Part shown: piece after piece, positions 8,323 to 17,355 of the stretch
Position numbering within the stretch: position 1 is the first letter of the stretch
Layout: each line of letters starts with the position of its first letter
Assembly (NCBI RefSeq): GCF_000382345.1
Contig: NZ_KB908079.1
Location: 116,254-180,253, forward strand
Reading direction: 5' to 3'
From: Massilia niastensis DSM 21313
GTDB lineage: Bacteria; Pseudomonadota; Gammaproteobacteria; Burkholderiales; Burkholderiaceae_D
Length of the DNA: 64,000 nt
The notes under the pieces: generated by a model
Databases searched by the model: none
What the model was told of the DNA's origin: nothing
Seen by the model: the letters and a program-made list of their open reading frames with translations, nothing else
Program-made: the position numbers and the translations under genes

Positions 8323-9366
8323 ATGCACACACTCGTTCGACGCGCCGTCCTGCTGTCCGCCGTCCTGGCGGCCTGCGCGCACGCCCGGCCGCCCGCCGTC
8401 CTCACCCCGCCCGCACCGGTCGCACGCGCGAACTGGGCCGTGACGCGCCTGGACCACCAGGTGTTCGCGTTCTACGGCCTGGCACCGGGCAAGGCCAGCG
8501 GCGACATCACGCGCGACGTCCACGTCCTCGACCTGAAGACGGGCAAGTGGACCAGGAAGGCGGATGTGCCGGTCGACGGCGGACGGCTGGCGGCCGTCGC
8601 CGTCACGGTGGCCGGCCGCGTCTACCTGGTCGGCGGCTACACGGTCGCGCCGACGGGGACCGAGGTGTCGACGCCGGAAGTGCTGCGCTATCTGCCCGAC
8701 AGCGGCCGTTTCGAGGCCGAGAGCCGGATGCCGGTGCCGGTCGACGACACGGTGGCGCTGGCATGGCGCGAGCGCTGGATCGTGCTGGTCAGCGGCTGGC
8801 ACGACAAGGGCAACGTGACCGACGTCCAGGTCTACGATACCCGGACCGGCACCTGGAGCGCGGGGACGCCGTGGCCGGGCAAGCCGGTGTTCGGGCACGC
8901 CGGCGGCCTGGCGGGCGACACCATGGTCGTCTGCGACGGCGTCACGGCCGGGAAGAAGCCCGACGGCAAGAACCAGTTCGCGATCACGGATGCGTGCTGG
9001 CAGGGGGTGCTCGATCCGGCCAGGCCGGGCGACATCACGTGGACCGCCTTGCCGCCGCATCCGGGGGCGCCGCTGTACCGGGCCGGCGCGACGGGCGATG
9101 GCGGCAAGGGCATCGTGTTCGCCGGCGGCAGCGGGCGGCCGTACAACTACGACGGCGTCGGCTACGACGGCCAGCCGTCGGAACCCTCGGATGCGGTGTT
9201 CAGCTACCGGACTGATCTTGGCAAATGGCAAGTCCATGCGCCCTTGCCGGTGGCGGGGATGGATTTCCGGGCACTGGTGCCGCTCGACGGCGAGTACGGC
9301 CTGTTCGGCGGCATGCGTGCCGGGCAGAAGGTGACGGGAGAGGCGATCCGGTTCCGGCTCGACTAG
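8323..9366 (+). CDS. Kelch-repeat beta-propeller lipoprotein
   Basis: A 347-residue exported protein with a signal peptide ending in LAAC (Cys18), so a lipoprotein is likely. At least four kelch-type blades are visible, each with a Gly-Gly pair followed by an aromatic or hydrophobic strand and a Trp: GRVYLVGGYT, TGTWSAGTPWP, KGIVFAGGSG and GEYGLFGGMR. Overall build resembles NanM-type sialate epimerases and other bacterial kelch propellers, but I see no diagnostic active-site residue. The divergent SGNH hydrolase lipoprotein suggests a shared role in handling an acylated glycan outside the inner membrane; that is inference. Translation start fits the signal peptide, though the ribosome-binding site is weak. 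Confidence 0.75.
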   Translation: MHTLVRRAVLLSAVLAACAHARPPAVLTPPAPVARANWAVTRLDHQVFAFYGLAPGKASGDITRDVHVLDLKTGKWTRKADVPVDGGRLAAVAVTVAGRVYLVGGYTVAPTGTEVSTPEVLRYLPDSGRFEAESRMPVPVDDTVALAWRERWIVLVSGWHDKGNVTDVQVYDTRTGTWSAGTPWPGKPVFGHAGGLAGDTMVVCDGVTAGKKPDGKNQFAITDACWQGVLDPARPGDITWTALPPHPGAPLYRAGATGDGGKGIVFAGGSGRPYNYDGVGYDGQPSEPSDAVFSYRTDLGKWQVHAPLPVAGMDFRALVPLDGEYGLFGGMRAGQKVTGEAIRFRLD

Positions 9367-9422
9367 CCGGCGCCCGGCACGGCGGTCCACGCCGCGGGGC
9401 GGCGTGCCAGCATCCATTCGAC

Positions 9423-9428
9423 TATAAT
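9423..9428 (+). promoter_or_regulatory. -10 element upstream of mfd
   Basis: A perfect TATAAT lies 35 bases before the mfd start codon. No good -35 is visible at 16-18 bases upstream, so the promoter may be weak or activator-dependent. Confidence 0.4.
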
Positions 9429-9463
9429 GGTCCACCCATTCCGCGAATGAAATTGCACGCTGC

Positions 9464-12400
9464 ATGCCTTTCGATCTCAAGAAAAACCTCCCCAAACCAG
9501 GTCACCGTTTCGTCCTGCCTGTCCTGCACGGCTCGTCCGACGCCTATGCGCTCGCTGTCGCGGCGCTGGAGCTGAAGGCCAACAAGCAGATGCTCACCGT
9601 CGTCGTGGCCAATGCCAGCGACGGCCAGCGCCTGCTCGACGAGATTCCCTGGTTTGCGGAAGGCAAGCTGTCCTGCCACCTGCTGCCCGACTGGGAGACC
9701 CTGCCCTACGACGCGTTCTCGCCGCACCAGGACCTGGTGTCCGAGCGCCTGGCGACCCTGCACGAGATCCAGAACGGCCAGTGCGACGTGCTGGTCGTGC
9801 CCGCGACCACCGCGCTGGTGCGCCTGGCGCCGCCCTCCTTCCTGGCCGCCTACACCTTCTTCTTCCGCCAGGGCGAAAGCCTGGACGAAGCGCGGCTGAA
9901 GGCCCAGCTGACCCTGGCCGGCTACAGCCACGTGTCGCAGGTGATGTCGCCCGGCGAATACTCGGTGCGCGGCGGCCTGATCGACCTGTTCCCGATGGGT
10001 TCGGCCCTGCCCTACCGCCTCGACCTGTTCGGCGACGAGATCGAGACCATCCGCACCTTCGACGCCGACACCCAGCGCTCGCTGTATCCGGTGCGCGAAG
10101 TGCGCCTGCTGCCGGGCCGCGAATTCCCGATGGACGAAGCCGCGCGCACCGCCTTCCGCGGCCGCTGGCGCGAGCGCTTCGAGGGCGATCCCTCGCGCTC
10201 GCCGATCTACCGCGACATCGGCAACGGCATCGCCTCGGCCGGCATCGAATACTACCTGCCGCTGTTCTTCGAGCAGACCTCGACCCTGTTCGACTACCTG
10301 CCGCGGGAATCGCCGCTGGCGCTGGTGGGCGACGTCGACGCCGCGATCCAGCGCTTCTGGCTCGACACCGAATCGCGCCACCGGTTCCTGAAGAGCGACC
10401 GCGAACGCCCGATCCTCGAACCCGGCGAACTGTTCCTGGGCGCCGAGCAGTTCTTCACCTGCGCCAAGCCGCACGCCCGCTGGGCCATCGCGCGCGACCC
10501 GAACCAGCCGGCCTCCGAGCTGACCGCGCCGATTCCCGACATCGCCGTCAACCGCCGCCTCGACGATCCGCTGGCCAACCTGCGCAGCTATCTGCTGCGC
10601 AGCGATACCCGGGTCATGATCTGCGCCGACTCGGCCGGCCGGCGCGAGACGCTGCAGCAGTACTTCACCGAATACAGGCTCGAACTGGCGCCGGTCGAAG
10701 GCTTCGAGGGCTTCCGCGCGTCCGGCGCCCAGCTGGTGCTCGGCGTGGCGCCGCTGCATGCCGGCTTCGAGCTGTTCGATGCCGCCGCCGGCCACCTGGT
10801 GTTCGTCACCGAGACCGAGCTGTACGCGGGCTCGGGCCGGCGCGCCGGCAAGAAGAAGCAGGAAGCGACCAGCCAGGTCGAGTCCATGGTGCGCGACCTG
10901 TCGGAGCTGAAGATCGGCGACCCGGTGGTGCACATCAACCACGGCATCGGCCGCTACATGGGCCTGACCAGCATGGACCTGGGCGAAGGCGAGACCGAAT
11001 TCCTGCACCTCGAATACGCCAAGGACACCAAGCTGTACGTCCCGGTGTCGCAGCTGCACGTGATCTCGCGCTACTCCGGCACCTCGCCCGAGGACGCGCC
11101 GCTGCACGCGCTCGGCTCGGGCCAGTGGGAAAAGGCCAAGCGCAAGGCCGCCGAGCAGGTGCGCGACACCGCCGCCGAGCTGCTCAACCTGTACGCGCGG
11201 CGCGCGGCGCGCCAGGGCCATTCCTTCGAATACTCGTCCACCGACTACGAAAACTTCGCCGCCAGCTTCGGCTTCGACGAGACGCCCGACCAGGCCGAGG
11301 CCATCCACAACGTCATCAAGGACATGACCTCGGGCCGCCCGATGGACCGCCTGGTGTGCGGCGACGTCGGCTTCGGCAAGACCGAGGTCGCGCTGCGCGC
11401 GGCCTTCATCGCCGTCATGGGCGGCAAGCAGGTCGCGATCCTGGCGCCGACCACCCTGCTGGCGGAGCAGCACGCCCAGACCTTCGCCGACCGCTTCGCC
11501 GACTGGCCGGTGAGGATCGCCGAGCTGTCGCGCTTCCGCACCGGCAAGGAAGTCAACAACGCGATCAAGGGCATGGCCGACGGCACCCTCGACATCGTGA
11601 TCGGCACCCACAAGCTGCTCTCGCCCGACGTCAAGTTCGAACGCCTGGGCCTGGTGATCATCGACGAGGAACACCGTTTCGGCGTGCGCCAGAAGGAAGC
11701 CCTGAAGGCGCTGCGCGCCGAGGTCGACGTGCTGACCCTGACCGCGACCCCGATCCCGCGCACCCTGGGCATGGCGCTGGAAGGCCTGCGCGACTTCTCG
11801 ATCATCGCCACCGCGCCCCAGAAGCGCCTGGCGATCAAGACCTTCGTGCGCAGCGAGGACGGCTCGGTGATCCGCGAAGCCTGCCTGCGCGAACTCAAGC
11901 GCGGCGGCCAGATCTACTTCCTGCACAACGAAGTCGACACCATCGAGAACCGCCGCGCCTCGCTCTCGGCCCTGCTGCCCGAGGCGCGCATCGGCGTGGC
12001 CCACGGCCAGATGCACGAGCGCGACCTGGAAAAGGTGATGCGCGACTTCGTGCAGCAGCGCTTCAACATCCTGCTGTGCACGACCATCATCGAGACCGGC
12101 ATCGACGTGCCGACCGCGAACACCATCATCATGCACCGCGCCGACAAGTTCGGCCTGGCGCAGCTGCACCAGCTGCGCGGCCGGGTCGGCCGCTCGCACC
12201 ACCAGGCCTATGCCTACCTGCTGGTGAGCGACGTGTCGAACCTGACCAAGCAGGCGCAGCGCCGCCTGGATGCGATCCAGGCGATGGAGGAACTGGGCAG
12301 CGGCTTCTACCTGGCGATGCACGACCTGGAAATCCGCGGCGCCGGCGAAGTGCTGGGCGAGAACCAGTCCGGCGAGATGCTGGAGATCGGCTTCCAGCTG

Positions 12401-12910
12401 TATTCCGACATGCTCAACGAAGCGGTGCGCTCGCTCAAGGCCGGCAAGGAGCCCGACCTGGCGGCGCCGCTGTCCACGACCACCGAGATCAACCTGCACG
12501 TGCCGGCCCTGCTGCCGGCCGACTACTGCGGCGACGTGCACGAGCGGCTGTCGATCTACAAGCGCCTGGCCAATTGCGAGAGCCAGGGCAAGATCGACGA
12601 CATGCAGGAAGAACTGATCGACCGCTTCGGCAAGCTGCCCGACGCGGTGCGCGCCCTGATCGAGACCCACCGCCTGCGCATCGCGGCCAAGACCGTCGGC
12701 ATCGTCAAGATCGACGCCCACGGCGAGGCGGTGAACCTGCAGTTCATGGAGAAGCCGCCGATCGACCCGATCCGCATCATCACCCTGATCCAGAAGAACC
12801 GCCACATCAAGCTGGCCGGCCAGGACAAGCTGCGCATCACCGCCAGCATGCCCGACCTCGCCGCCCGCGTGACGCAGGTAAAACAGACCATCAAACAACT
12901 GACCGCTTAA
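9464..12910 (+). CDS. mfd: Transcription-repair coupling factor Mfd
   Basis: A full-length 1148-residue Mfd, the DNA translocase that removes RNA polymerase stalled at lesions and recruits UvrA. The N-terminal UvrB-like region (about 1-340) is followed by the RNA-polymerase-interacting CarD-like domain (about 480-545; GDPVVHINHGIGRYMGL), the RecG-like helicase core (Walker A GDVGFGKTE from residue 633; DEEH box 734-737; TATPIPRTL; motif VI region QLRGRVGR) and the C-terminal TRCF domain that masks the UvrA-binding surface. All motifs look intact. serB starts four bases after its stop, so the two are probably cotranscribed. Identification is certain. Confidence 0.98.
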   Translation: MPFDLKKNLPKPGHRFVLPVLHGSSDAYALAVAALELKANKQMLTVVVANASDGQRLLDEIPWFAEGKLSCHLLPDWETLPYDAFSPHQDLVSERLATLHEIQNGQCDVLVVPATTALVRLAPPSFLAAYTFFFRQGESLDEARLKAQLTLAGYSHVSQVMSPGEYSVRGGLIDLFPMGSALPYRLDLFGDEIETIRTFDADTQRSLYPVREVRLLPGREFPMDEAARTAFRGRWRERFEGDPSRSPIYRDIGNGIASAGIEYYLPLFFEQTSTLFDYLPRESPLALVGDVDAAIQRFWLDTESRHRFLKSDRERPILEPGELFLGAEQFFTCAKPHARWAIARDPNQPASELTAPIPDIAVNRRLDDPLANLRSYLLRSDTRVMICADSAGRRETLQQYFTEYRLELAPVEGFEGFRASGAQLVLGVAPLHAGFELFDAAAGHLVFVTETELYAGSGRRAGKKKQEATSQVESMVRDLSELKIGDPVVHINHGIGRYMGLTSMDLGEGETEFLHLEYAKDTKLYVPVSQLHVISRYSGTSPEDAPLHALGSGQWEKAKRKAAEQVRDTAAELLNLYARRAARQGHSFEYSSTDYENFAASFGFDETPDQAEAIHNVIKDMTSGRPMDRLVCGDVGFGKTEVALRAAFIAVMGGKQVAILAPTTLLAEQHAQTFADRFADWPVRIAELSRFRTGKEVNNAIKGMADGTLDIVIGTHKLLSPDVKFERLGLVIIDEEHRFGVRQKEALKALRAEVDVLTLTATPIPRTLGMALEGLRDFSIIATAPQKRLAIKTFVRSEDGSVIREACLRELKRGGQIYFLHNEVDTIENRRASLSALLPEARIGVAHGQMHERDLEKVMRDFVQQRFNILLCTTIIETGIDVPTANTIIMHRADKFGLAQLHQLRGRVGRSHHQAYAYLLVSDVSNLTKQAQRRLDAIQAMEELGSGFYLAMHDLEIRGAGEVLGENQSGEMLEIGFQLYSDMLNEAVRSLKAGKEPDLAAPLSTTTEINLHVPALLPADYCGDVHERLSIYKRLANCESQGKIDDMQEELIDRFGKLPDAVRALIETHRLRIAAKTVGIVKIDAHGEAVNLQFMEKPPIDPIRIITLIQKNRHIKLAGQDKLRITASMPDLAARVTQVKQTIKQLTA

Positions 12911-12914
12911 TTCC

Positions 12915-13763
12915 ATGACCACCAACCTGGTACTTCAGGGCCCGCAGGCCACTCTTGAAACGCTCGAGCGCCTGGCGCAACTGGCCCGCCCCGCGCGCAC
13001 CGTTCCGCTCGCTGCCAACGCGCTGCGCTGCGAAGACGTCGCCTTCAGCGCCGGCCTGAAAGCCGGCATCGAGCAGGCCGCGTTCGACGTCCAGGTCGAC
13101 GCCACCTTCATCGACGCCGGCCGCAGCCTGGCCGACTTCGGCCTGGTGGCGATGGACATGGACTCGACCCTGATCACGATCGAATGCATCGACGAGATCG
13201 CGGACATGCAGGGCCTGAAAGCGCAGGTGTCCGAGATCACCGAGGCGGCGATGCGCGGCGAACTCGATTTCCCGGCCAGCCTGGCGCGCCGCGTGGCCCT
13301 GCTCGAAGGACTGGACGCCGGCGCCCTGCAGCGCGTCTACGACGAGCGCCTGCAGATCTCGATGGGCGGCGAAGCCATGCTCGCGGCGGTCCAGGCCGCG
13401 GGCCTGAAGACCCTGCTGGTGTCGGGCGGTTTCACCTTCTTCACCGACCGCCTGAAAGGACGCCTGGGCCTCGACTATACCCACGCCAACGTGCTGGAAG
13501 TGGCGGACGGCAAGCTGACCGGCCGCGTGGTCGGCGGCATCGTCGATGCAGACGAGAAAATGCGCACCGTCCAGCGCGTGTGCGACGAGCTGGGCATTCC
13601 AGCATCGCGCGCGATCGTGATGGGCGACGGCGCCAACGACCTCAGGATGATGGGCATCGCCGGACTGTCGGTGGCCTTCCGCGCCAAGCCGATCGTGCGT
13701 GCGCAGGCCGGCGTGGCCCTGAACTTCTCGGGCCTGGATGGCCTGCTGCACATTCTCGCCTGA
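12915..13763 (+). CDS. serB: Phosphoserine phosphatase SerB
   Basis: A 282-residue HAD-superfamily phosphatase performing the last step of serine synthesis, phosphoserine to serine. The nucleophile motif DMDST is at 81-85 and is followed by LITIECIDEIAD; motif II is LLVSGGFTFFT and motifs III/IV are GDGANDLRMM. A short ACT-like N-terminal region (about 1-75) precedes the catalytic domain, as in other betaproteobacterial SerB proteins. The gene begins four bases after mfd, an arrangement that suggests cotranscription rather than a functional link. Confidence 0.96.
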   Translation: MTTNLVLQGPQATLETLERLAQLARPARTVPLAANALRCEDVAFSAGLKAGIEQAAFDVQVDATFIDAGRSLADFGLVAMDMDSTLITIECIDEIADMQGLKAQVSEITEAAMRGELDFPASLARRVALLEGLDAGALQRVYDERLQISMGGEAMLAAVQAAGLKTLLVSGGFTFFTDRLKGRLGLDYTHANVLEVADGKLTGRVVGGIVDADEKMRTVQRVCDELGIPASRAIVMGDGANDLRMMGIAGLSVAFRAKPIVRAQAGVALNFSGLDGLLHILA

Positions 13764-13894
13764 GCGCCAGCACTCATTCATAAAAAGTCGAGCTGGCTCA
13801 AACATCGGCGTGTCCGCGATTGGAAGCGCCGCAGTGCTGGACTAAGGTGGACATGCGACCGCGCCGGTCGCACGTCCACCGACAGGAGACTGCC

Positions 13895-15278
13895 ATGTCC
13901 AGCCTGGCCCAACGCGTTTCCCTTCCCGCTACGCCTTCTTCTCCCGCCTCCGCAGCGCAGGCCGGCGCCGTGAACCGCGGGCGACGACGCCTGCTGCTCG
14001 GCGCGCCCGCGCTCGCCGGCGCGCTGGCCATGCCGGCCGCCCCGGCGCGGGCCCAGGCCGGATACAGGGAGCCGTGGTGCGCCACCTGGGGCTGCGCGCC
14101 GGCCGGCCCGACCCCGACCGCCAGCACGCTCAGCTTCAGCAACCAGACCCTGCGCCTGGTCGCGCGCGCCAGCATCGGCGCCAGCCGCGTCCGGGTGCGC
14201 CTGTCGAACGAGATGGGCGGCACCGAGCTGCGCATCGGCGCGGCCAGGATCGGCCTGCGCGGGCCGGGCGCCACCGTGGTGGCCGGGACCAATTTCCCCC
14301 TGAGCTTTGGCGGACGCAGCTGGGTGAGCATCCCGGCCGGCGCACCCGTGCTGTCCGACCCGGTCGCCCTGCCGGTGCCCGCGTTCGCCGAACTGGCCGT
14401 CAGCCTGTACCTGCCCGGCACCGTCCAGGGCAGCACCATGCACAGCGCGGCCTGCCAGACCAGCTACGCCTCCACCGCGGGCGACCACAGCGCGCTGGCG
14501 GCGCTGCCGGTGCAGCGCAGCTTCAGTTCCTGGCCTTTCCTCACCGAGATCGATGCGGACAGCCCGGCCACGGCCCTGGTCGTCGCGGGCGATTCGATCA
14601 CCGACGGCATCGGCAGCACCGTCAACACCAACCGCCGCTGGCCGGACTGGCTGGCCCAGCGCCTGCGGCACGAACCCGGCGGCAGCACGCGCTACGCCGT
14701 CGTCAACCGGGGCATCAGCGCCAACCGCATGCTGCTCGACACGCCCACGGCGCTGCTGGCCGGACACGACCTGCTGGAACGCTTCGACCGCGACGTGCTC
14801 GCCACGCCGGGCCTGCGCGTGTTCGGCGTGCTCATCGGCATCAACGACATCAATCAACGACATCATCCACAGTCCATCCTCGGCCATGATCCGGCCCGAA
14901 GACATGGTCGCGGGCTACCGCCAGCTGATCGAGCGGGCGCATGCGCACGGCATCGCGGTCTTGGGCGGCACCCTGCTGCCGTTCACCGGCTACCAGTATG
15001 CCTCGCCGGCGCGCGAAGCCGTGCGCCAGGCCGTGAATGCCTGGATGCGCAGCAGCGGCGCCTTCGATGTGCTGGCCGACTTCGACCTGGCGCTGCGCGA
15101 TCCGGCGGCGCCGGCGCGGCTGCGCGCGCCTCTCGACAGCGGCGACCACCTGCATCCTAACGATGCCGGCTACCAGGCCATGGCGGCGGCGGTGCCGCTG
15201 GCGCAACTGGGGGCGCTGCTCGGCGCGCCTAGCGCACACCGAGCGGACAATGCCCGCGGTTTCCGTGCCTGGGTGTAA
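13895..15278 (+). pseudogene. SGNH/GDSL hydrolase, Tat-exported, frameshifted by a 13-bp tandem duplication
   Basis: An SGNH-family secreted hydrolase split between two frames. The first part (from ATG 13895, AGGAG ribosome-binding site seven bases upstream) has a twin-arginine-like signal (RRRLLLG, cleavage near ARAQA), a beta-rich domain and the nucleophile block VVAGDSITDG, and reaches GVLIGINDI. The last part continues in the +1 frame with INDIIHSP and the catalytic Asp-His block HPNDAGYQAM. Removing one copy of a 13-base repeat at 14840-14865 restores one 456-residue frame. As written, translation would stop at 15160 after about 100 wrong residues and lose the catalytic His. Either a recent natural mutation or an assembly error. 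Confidence 0.8.
14840..14865 (+). repeat. Perfect 13-bp tandem duplication (frameshift site)
   Basis: ATCAACGACATCA occurs twice without a gap (14840-14852 and 14853-14865) inside the SGNH hydrolase gene. One copy encodes the expected block III (Gly-Ile-Asn-Asp-Ile-Ile). Thirteen extra bases shift the frame by one. Confidence 0.95.
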
Positions 15279-15343
15279 CAAGCTGTAATAAACGCGCAAG
15301 CGGGCGCGGAAGGTCTTAAGATGCCAGCATCAGGAGGTATGTT

Positions 15344-15742
15344 ATGAAAAGCTACGCCGTCATGATCGCGTCGCTCGCCGCGTTGGCAGGCTGCGCCACA
15401 CACCCGAATTACGCATCCCGCGCCTATCCGCCCCCGGCCGACCCGAGCCAGTGGCATGTCGTATCCGTGACGCCAGTTCCTGTCGGCACTGGCGCGCAAG
15501 CCGCCGCCAGCGGCCAGGCCGCCGTCACCACGCCCAACGGGCCGAGGGTGACCTACACGACGCCGACCACCGTGCAAGCGGTGCCGCAAACCGTCTATGT
15601 ACCGCAACCGGTGTACGTGGAACGGCCGCGCTATACCTATCCGCCGATCTCGATCGGCCTGGGCTTCGGCTTCGGACGCGGCGGCTGGGGTCACCGCCAC
15701 CGCGGCTGGAGCGGCCATATCGGCACCCACTGGCCATACTAA
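15344..15742 (+). CDS. Small Gly/His-rich lipoprotein
   Basis: A 132-residue predicted lipoprotein (lipobox LAGC, Cys17) with a very strong ribosome-binding site (AGGAGGT). The middle is rich in Pro, Thr and Val (VTPVPVGT, TYTTPTTVQAVPQTVYVP), and the C-terminus is glycine-, histidine- and aromatic-rich (GFGRGGWGHRHRGW). Nothing in it matches a domain I can name; the His/Trp-rich end could bind metal or lie in the envelope, which is speculation. It stands alone, followed by a good terminator. Confidence 0.8.
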   Translation: MKSYAVMIASLAALAGCATHPNYASRAYPPPADPSQWHVVSVTPVPVGTGAQAAASGQAAVTTPNGPRVTYTTPTTVQAVPQTVYVPQPVYVERPRYTYPPISIGLGFGFGRGGWGHRHRGWSGHIGTHWPY

Positions 15743-15751
15743 GCTCCCCAA

Positions 15752-15774
15752 GCCGGCATTCGCCGGCCTTTTTG
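15752..15774 (+). terminator. Intrinsic terminator after the Gly/His-rich lipoprotein gene
   Basis: GCCGGC-ATTC-GCCGGC forms a six-base GC stem with a four-base loop, followed by C and TTTTT. It starts ten bases after the stop codon. Confidence 0.8.
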
Positions 15775-15905
15775 CCTGGCACAAGCGCCCATCTTCGCGA
15801 TGGGCGTCGTCTTTCCGGCTTGCCCATGTCCTCGCGTGCGGTCCCCGAACGCGAGGATACGGGATACTAGGAGCTCTACCGCTACCGGGAAGATTATCTG
15901 TCGCC

Positions 15906-17342
15906 ATGGCAAACAGCAAGACTCCGTTCCTGATACTGACACGTGCTGGTTTCGAAGACCTCCTGCCGCGCGTCGACCGCGCCGGCGCGGTCTTCTATCT
16001 CAACCCGGGCGTCGCCTCCGACGCCGAGCTCGCAAGCCTGCGCGACGAGGGCGCCGCCCTCCAGGTGCTGGCGACCCCGGTGGATCCGGCAACGCCCGAC
16101 GACATGGACGACGTGCTGGCGGCAAGCGGACACCCCTCCGTGTGGATCGAGCGCGTCCGGCCGGCGGGCCTACCCGCCGTGCCGGCCCGGGCGAACGCGG
16201 CGCGCCCGGCGCCGGCAGCCCCGGGGCTGCGCCAGCGGCTGGCCAGGGGCGCCGGTGCCCTCGCCGGCCTGGCGCTGAATCGGCTGCGCACGCCTGGGTC
16301 CGGACGGCAACTGATGGTCCTGCCCTACCTCGGCTTCGGCAACCCGCACAAGCTGTGGGTCAGGGGCCGGGTGCTGGACGAAGCCAGTTTCCGCGAGCAG
16401 GGCAGCCAGGACAGCGGCTGGATGAACCTGGTGGCCCTGTACCGGCGCCTGGAATCCGACGAGGTCGTGGGCGCGCATGTCGTTGCCCGCTTCCAGGGAC
16501 AAAGCTACGACACCGCGACCGACGCGGGCGGCTATTTCTCCTTCGAGATCACGCCCGCCGCCTCGCTGCCCGCCGGCCGGCACACGGTCGACATCGAGAT
16601 CCCCGCCAGCCGCGCCCCCGACGGCCAGCCCCTGCGCGCCACGGCCGACGTGTTCGTCCCGGCCGCGAGCGCGCGCTTCGGCATCATCAGCGATATCGAT
16701 GACACCGTGCTCTGGACCAACGTGACCAACAAGCTGAACATGGCCCTGTTGCTGGCCCGCTCGAACGCCCACACCCGCAAGCCCTTCAAGGGCGTGGCCG
16801 CCTTCTATCGCGCCCTGAACGGGGGCGCGACGGGCAGCGAGGACAATCCCACCTTCTATGTCTCGAGCAGCCCCTGGCACCTGTACGGCCCGCTGCTGGA
16901 CTTCCTGCGGGTCCAGGGGATCCCGGTCGGGCCCCTGCTGCTGCGCGAGCTGGACATGCGCAACATGTTCCAGCTGGTCAAGCACGGCAACCACAAGCTC
17001 GAGAAGATCGAACTCATCCTGGGCTACTATCCGGACCTGCAATTCGTACTGATCGGGGACAGCGGCGAACAGGATCCGGAGATCTACACCGAGGTCGTGC
17101 GCCGGCATCCGCAGCAGGTGCGGATGATCTATATCCGCAACGTGAATCCCGATCCGGCGCGCATCGACGCGCTCGACCGGCTGATCGAGGAAGTCAGCAC
17201 CACCGGCGTCCAGCTGATCCTGGCGCCGGACAGCGTGTTCGCCGCCTCGCACGCGGCGGCGGAAGGCCTGATCCAGGTCGATCGCCTGGCCGCGGTCCGG
17301 GCCGACAAGAAACAGGATGACAAGCTGATCGCGTCCGGCTGA
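15906..17342 (+). CDS. APP1-like phosphatase domain protein (DUF2183)
   Basis: A 478-residue protein. The C-terminal half is the APP1 phosphatidate-phosphatase catalytic domain, a HAD-like fold. The DxDxT motif reads DIDDT at 263-267 (SDIDDTVLWTN), followed by FYVSSSPWHLYGPL and the acid-rich IGDSGEQDPEIY loop. The N-terminal part (about 1-110) is unlike anything I recognise; a beta-rich segment lies in between (about 140-255; LPYLGFGNPHKLWVRGRV, then GYFSFEITPA). In yeast App1 this domain dephosphorylates phosphatidic acid at membranes; bacterial members are mostly uncharacterised. No signal peptide or membrane span is seen. It is a single gene between a lipoprotein and a convergent kinase gene, so context gives no substrate. 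Confidence 0.8.
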   Translation: MANSKTPFLILTRAGFEDLLPRVDRAGAVFYLNPGVASDAELASLRDEGAALQVLATPVDPATPDDMDDVLAASGHPSVWIERVRPAGLPAVPARANAARPAPAAPGLRQRLARGAGALAGLALNRLRTPGSGRQLMVLPYLGFGNPHKLWVRGRVLDEASFREQGSQDSGWMNLVALYRRLESDEVVGAHVVARFQGQSYDTATDAGGYFSFEITPAASLPAGRHTVDIEIPASRAPDGQPLRATADVFVPAASARFGIISDIDDTVLWTNVTNKLNMALLLARSNAHTRKPFKGVAAFYRALNGGATGSEDNPTFYVSSSPWHLYGPLLDFLRVQGIPVGPLLLRELDMRNMFQLVKHGNHKLEKIELILGYYPDLQFVLIGDSGEQDPEIYTEVVRRHPQQVRMIYIRNVNPDPARIDALDRLIEEVSTTGVQLILAPDSVFAASHAAAEGLIQVDRLAAVRADKKQDDKLIASG

Positions 17343-17355
17343 GCGTGCGCCGCCG

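Noticed and set aside
9422..12925. A continuous 1167-codon open frame on the minus strand opposite mfd
   Set aside because: It mirrors mfd codon for codon and encodes His/Gln/Val-rich sequence without any domain. High GC content makes such antisense frames common.
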